From positions 1 to 64,000 of the forward strand of contig CAYSGH010000004.1 of the NCBI GenBank assembly GCA_964430505.1: 64,000 bases of DNA. The letters run 5' to 3'. The position numbers and the translations under genes were made by a program. Below are positions 62,093 to 64,000 of this stretch, piece by piece. The stretch comes from UBA6176 sp032119375. GTDB taxonomy: Bacteria; Verrucomicrobiota; Verrucomicrobiia; Limisphaerales; UBA9464. Within the stretch, counting starts at the first letter, position 1. Every line of letters begins with the position of its first letter. The notes under the pieces were generated by a model, which was given only the letters and a program-made list of their open reading frames with translations, did no database searches and was not told where the DNA came from.

Positions 62093-62608
62093 TCACGGAT
62101 TCAACCGCCACAACGTCGCGTTGAGCACCGCCGCGAAGCTGACCCACGCCAGATACGGCGCGAACAACCAACCGGCCCCGCGATGCACCCGCCCGAACTG
62201 CAACCCCGTCATCAACACCGCGACCCACAGCATCGCCATCTCGACCAACGCCCAGCCCGGCCGGTGCAGCCCGAAGAAGATCGGCGTCCACAAACCGTTG
62301 AGGAACCCCTGCACCAGGAACCATCCCAGCTCGCGTCGCCGCGCCGCCCATCCGCCGCGCTTCCACACCAGCCATGCGGCCACGCCCATCGACGCGTACA
62401 GGCAGGTCCACACGGGCCCGAACACCCATCCCGGCGGGTTCCACGAGGGCTTGTTCAAGGACCGATACCAGTCGCCCGGCGGCGCCACCGCGCCGCTGAG
62501 CGCCGGCACGAAGGCGAGCACCACCCAGCCCGCAAGCGCCGCAAAGGCCCGCCAACCACCCGCCGGACCCTCCTGCGGGGCGGGCGTCGAAAGAGTCGGT
62601 GCATTCAT
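62093..62608 (-). CDS. tspO: TspO/MBR family membrane protein
   Basis: 171 residues, five membrane helices, with the family motif KPSWNPPGWVFGPVWTCLYASMGVAAWLVW and the conserved WF.. helix ELGWFLVQGFLNGLWTPIFFGLHRPGWALVEMA. TspO proteins bind porphyrins or sterol-like ligands and modulate stress or photosynthesis genes. Length and helix count are typical. Confidence 0.92.
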   Translation of the reverse strand: MNAPTLSTPAPQEGPAGGWRAFAALAGWVVLAFVPALSGAVAPPGDWYRSLNKPSWNPPGWVFGPVWTCLYASMGVAAWLVWKRGGWAARRRELGWFLVQGFLNGLWTPIFFGLHRPGWALVEMAMLWVAVLMTGLQFGRVHRGAGWLFAPYLAWVSFAAVLNATLWRLNP

Positions 62609-62754
62609 GCGAGCACCCTATCGCCGTTGCCCGACGCCGCACGCCCGAACATGGCCGGCTCGGGCGTTGGGCCAGCCCGGCCGGCACTCATCCCGGCTCG
62701 CATCGACGGGTGGCACCCCCGGGGAGACGCGTCTCCGCCCGCGGGCGCGCCGGT

Positions 62755-62988
62755 TGAACCTGAAATCGGCAGTCAATGAGGGTGCCAAAACGAGTAAACG
62801 CCCTTCTCATCGGGTCGGATGGGCTCATGGACAGGACCCCAGGGGCTCACCCTGCGGGTGAGGTCGAGGTAGGCCCGGTTCGGCTGTAGGCCGGGTCCCC
62901 TGACCCGGCGTACCGGGCACGAGGCATCGCCACCGCCGCGTGAGGACACGCGGCCTACAGTCGGACCAACTGCCGTTTCTAGGTTGAA
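62755..62988. mobile_element. MITE/REPIN-like element, copy C
   Basis: Full-length copy with terminal inverted repeats TTGAACCTGAAATCGGCAGT (left) and ACTGCCGTTTCTAGGTTGAA (right), the best-preserved pair in the window. The internal CTCACC/GGTGAG, GCCGGGTC-CCCT-GACCCGGC and CCGCGTG-AGGA-CACGCGG stems are present. It lies about 105 bp upstream of the terminal ATPase gene. The 62609-62754 stretch before it shows no gene. Confidence 0.88.
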
Positions 62989-63070
62989 GGGCCCGCGATC
63001 TTCCCGCATGCGGCGGGAGGCAAGGCCCGTCCTTGCGCGTCCAACAAGGTCGTCGTGGACGCAGTGTCAG

Positions 63071-63094
63071 AATGCAATTATGACGTGTTGCATT
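63071..63094 (+). promoter_or_regulatory. inverted repeat immediately upstream of ATPase
   Basis: AATGCAA (63071-63077), 10 nt, TTGCATT (63088-63094): a perfect 7-bp dyad directly abutting the ATG at 63095. It also contains a near direct repeat (TGCAATTATGAC/TGCATTATGAC). Its low GC stands out. It looks like an operator for autoregulation or a translational hairpin; the choice is inference. Confidence 0.55.
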
Positions 63095-64000
63095 ATGACA
63101 GACTATCGAACGCGGGAAATCACGCCCAGGCTCCAACGTGCTCTCCGGTCGCTCCCCGTCGTCGTCCTCTCCGGGCTCCGCCAGGCCGGGAAGTCCACGC
63201 TCCTCCAGCGGGAGCCCGGCATCGCGGCCGGCCACGCGTACCGGACCCTCGACGACTTCGGAACCCTTGCGAGCGCCCGCTCAAACCCCGAGGCCCTCCT
63301 CGCCCAGCCCGTCATCCTCGACGAGGTGCAGCGCTGCCCCGACCTCCTCGTCGCCATCAAGCGGGCCATCGACTCGAACCGCGCGAAGGGACGCTTCATC
63401 CTCTCCGGTTCTGCCAACCTCGCGCTCATGGCCTCCGTCTCGGAGTCCCTTGCCGGTCGCGCCGGCTACTTCACCCTTCATCCCATGACCCGCCGCGAGA
63501 TCCGCCGCGAAACCCAGGCCTCGCCCTTCATCGTTCAACTCCTCGCCAACCCGGAACTGCCGCTTCAGGACGCCGAGCCCATCCGCGACGTCGATGTCCT
63601 GAAGGGAGGCCTTCCACCCGCCTGCGTGGACCCGGAGCTTCACGCCGCGGATTGGTTGCGCGCCTACATTCAGGCCTACGTGGAACGGGACGTGCGGCAG
63701 CTTTCCCAGATCGCCGATCTCGTGGCATTCCAGACCCTCGCCCAACGGGCGGCCCTTCGCACGGGGCAGGTCCTCTCCATTGCCAGCATGGCCCGGGACG
63801 CGCGCCTGACCGCCGTCACCGCGGGCCGGTACCTCGACCTCCTGGAAACCTCGTTCCTCATCCGCCGTCTTCCGCCGTTCCTTCGGAACCGCGGTTCCCG
63901 GCTCATCAAGTCGCCCAAGCTCCACTTCACGGACAGCGGGCTCGCCGCCCGCATGGCGGGCATTGATTCCATCGAGCCGGGTCGCGACGACCGGATGCGA
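63095..64000 (+). CDS. AAA ATPase with DUF4143 domain (3' end outside window)
   Basis: 302 residues up to the window edge, starting MTDYRTREITPRLQRALRSLPVVVLSGLRQAGKSTLL. Walker A GLRQAGKST near residue 27, Walker B VILDEVQRCPDLL near 72, sensor ILSGSANLALM, then the DUF4143 region (AYIQAYVERDVRQLSQIADLVAFQ, AVTAGRYLDLLETSFLIRRLPPF). The family member at 49.9-51.2 kb is damaged; this one is intact as far as seen. Such proteins are widespread and variable, sometimes suspected in mobile or toxin-like contexts. An AATGCAA/TTGCATT dyad sits at the start. Confidence 0.88.
   Translation, partial: MTDYRTREITPRLQRALRSLPVVVLSGLRQAGKSTLLQREPGIAAGHAYRTLDDFGTLASARSNPEALLAQPVILDEVQRCPDLLVAIKRAIDSNRAKGRFILSGSANLALMASVSESLAGRAGYFTLHPMTRREIRRETQASPFIVQLLANPELPLQDAEPIRDVDVLKGGLPPACVDPELHAADWLRAYIQAYVERDVRQLSQIADLVAFQTLAQRAALRTGQVLSIASMARDARLTAVTAGRYLDLLETSFLIRRLPPFLRNRGSRLIKSPKLHFTDSGLAARMAGIDSIEPGRDDRMR

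Overview
This is a GC-rich bacterial chromosome segment that fits Verrucomicrobiota (Limisphaerales/Pedosphaera-like) best, with Planctomycetota as the alternative. The indicators are two DUF1501 proteins, a DUF1549/DUF1553 'PSD1' protein with one heme motif, a very large DUF1592/DUF1588-type cytochrome, many Tat signals, a DUF6941-like protein, and densely packed genes with little Shine-Dalgarno signal. The assignment is inferred from protein families only. No rRNA, tRNA or CRISPR array was found.

Layout. 1-5.3 kb: pnp (cut by the left edge, with 42-bp in-frame tandem repeats in its tail) preceded by rpsO, then divergent leuD and a CotH-like secreted protein. 5.4-13.8 kb: two ABC-2 type permeases on the minus strand, then a plus-strand DevC/DevA/DevB-like exporter, an orphan adenine-N6-type methyltransferase and a secreted TIM-barrel protein. 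13.9-18.4 kb: a complete sulfate importer operon (sbp-cysT-cysW-cysA) with a divergent, cysteine-bearing Rrf2 regulator. 18.5-28.5 kb: a SWIM-SNF2 helicase, an RlmI-like rRNA methyltransferase, two Tat-exported proteins and cca. 28.6-31.7 kb: a minus-strand operon typA, three small DsrE/Tus-like genes, cutA. 31.7-33.5 kb: about 1.8 kb without an intact gene, holding a decayed IS21-type transposase remnant and repeats. 33.5-44.9 kb: a PQQ-propeller protein, a DUF4338 fragment truncated at a repeat element, an aminotransferase, an acyl-CoA:carboxylate CoA-transferase, TPR and small proteins, slyX, DUF2007, the giant cytochrome and a RodZ-like protein. 45.1-47.2 kb: rplU-rpmA-obgE. 47.2-56 kb (mostly minus): an aspartic-protease gene with an internal stop, argH, a sugar isomerase, a DUF4143 ATPase with a stop at codon 2, a gamma carbonic anhydrase, an NDP-sugar pyrophosphorylase, rimO, a DapA-family lyase and ndk. 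56-64 kb: a DUF1501/PSD1 pair, small proteins, VOC, tspO and a second DUF4143 ATPase running off the right edge.

The most unusual feature is a family of about 225-bp intergenic elements (full copies near 22.5, 35.4 and 62.9 kb; remnants near 28.5 and 33.4 kb). They have near-identical terminal inverted repeats of about 20 bp and contain two inverted REP-like hairpins, so they look like a MITE/REPIN. A second class of short GAGAC-loop hairpins sits beside heptanucleotide (GCTCCCC) arrays. Several genes look recently damaged (protease, DUF4143 ATPase, DUF4338 gene, IS21 remnant). I found no complete dedicated defence or biosynthetic island; most genes are housekeeping or lineage-typical secreted proteins.
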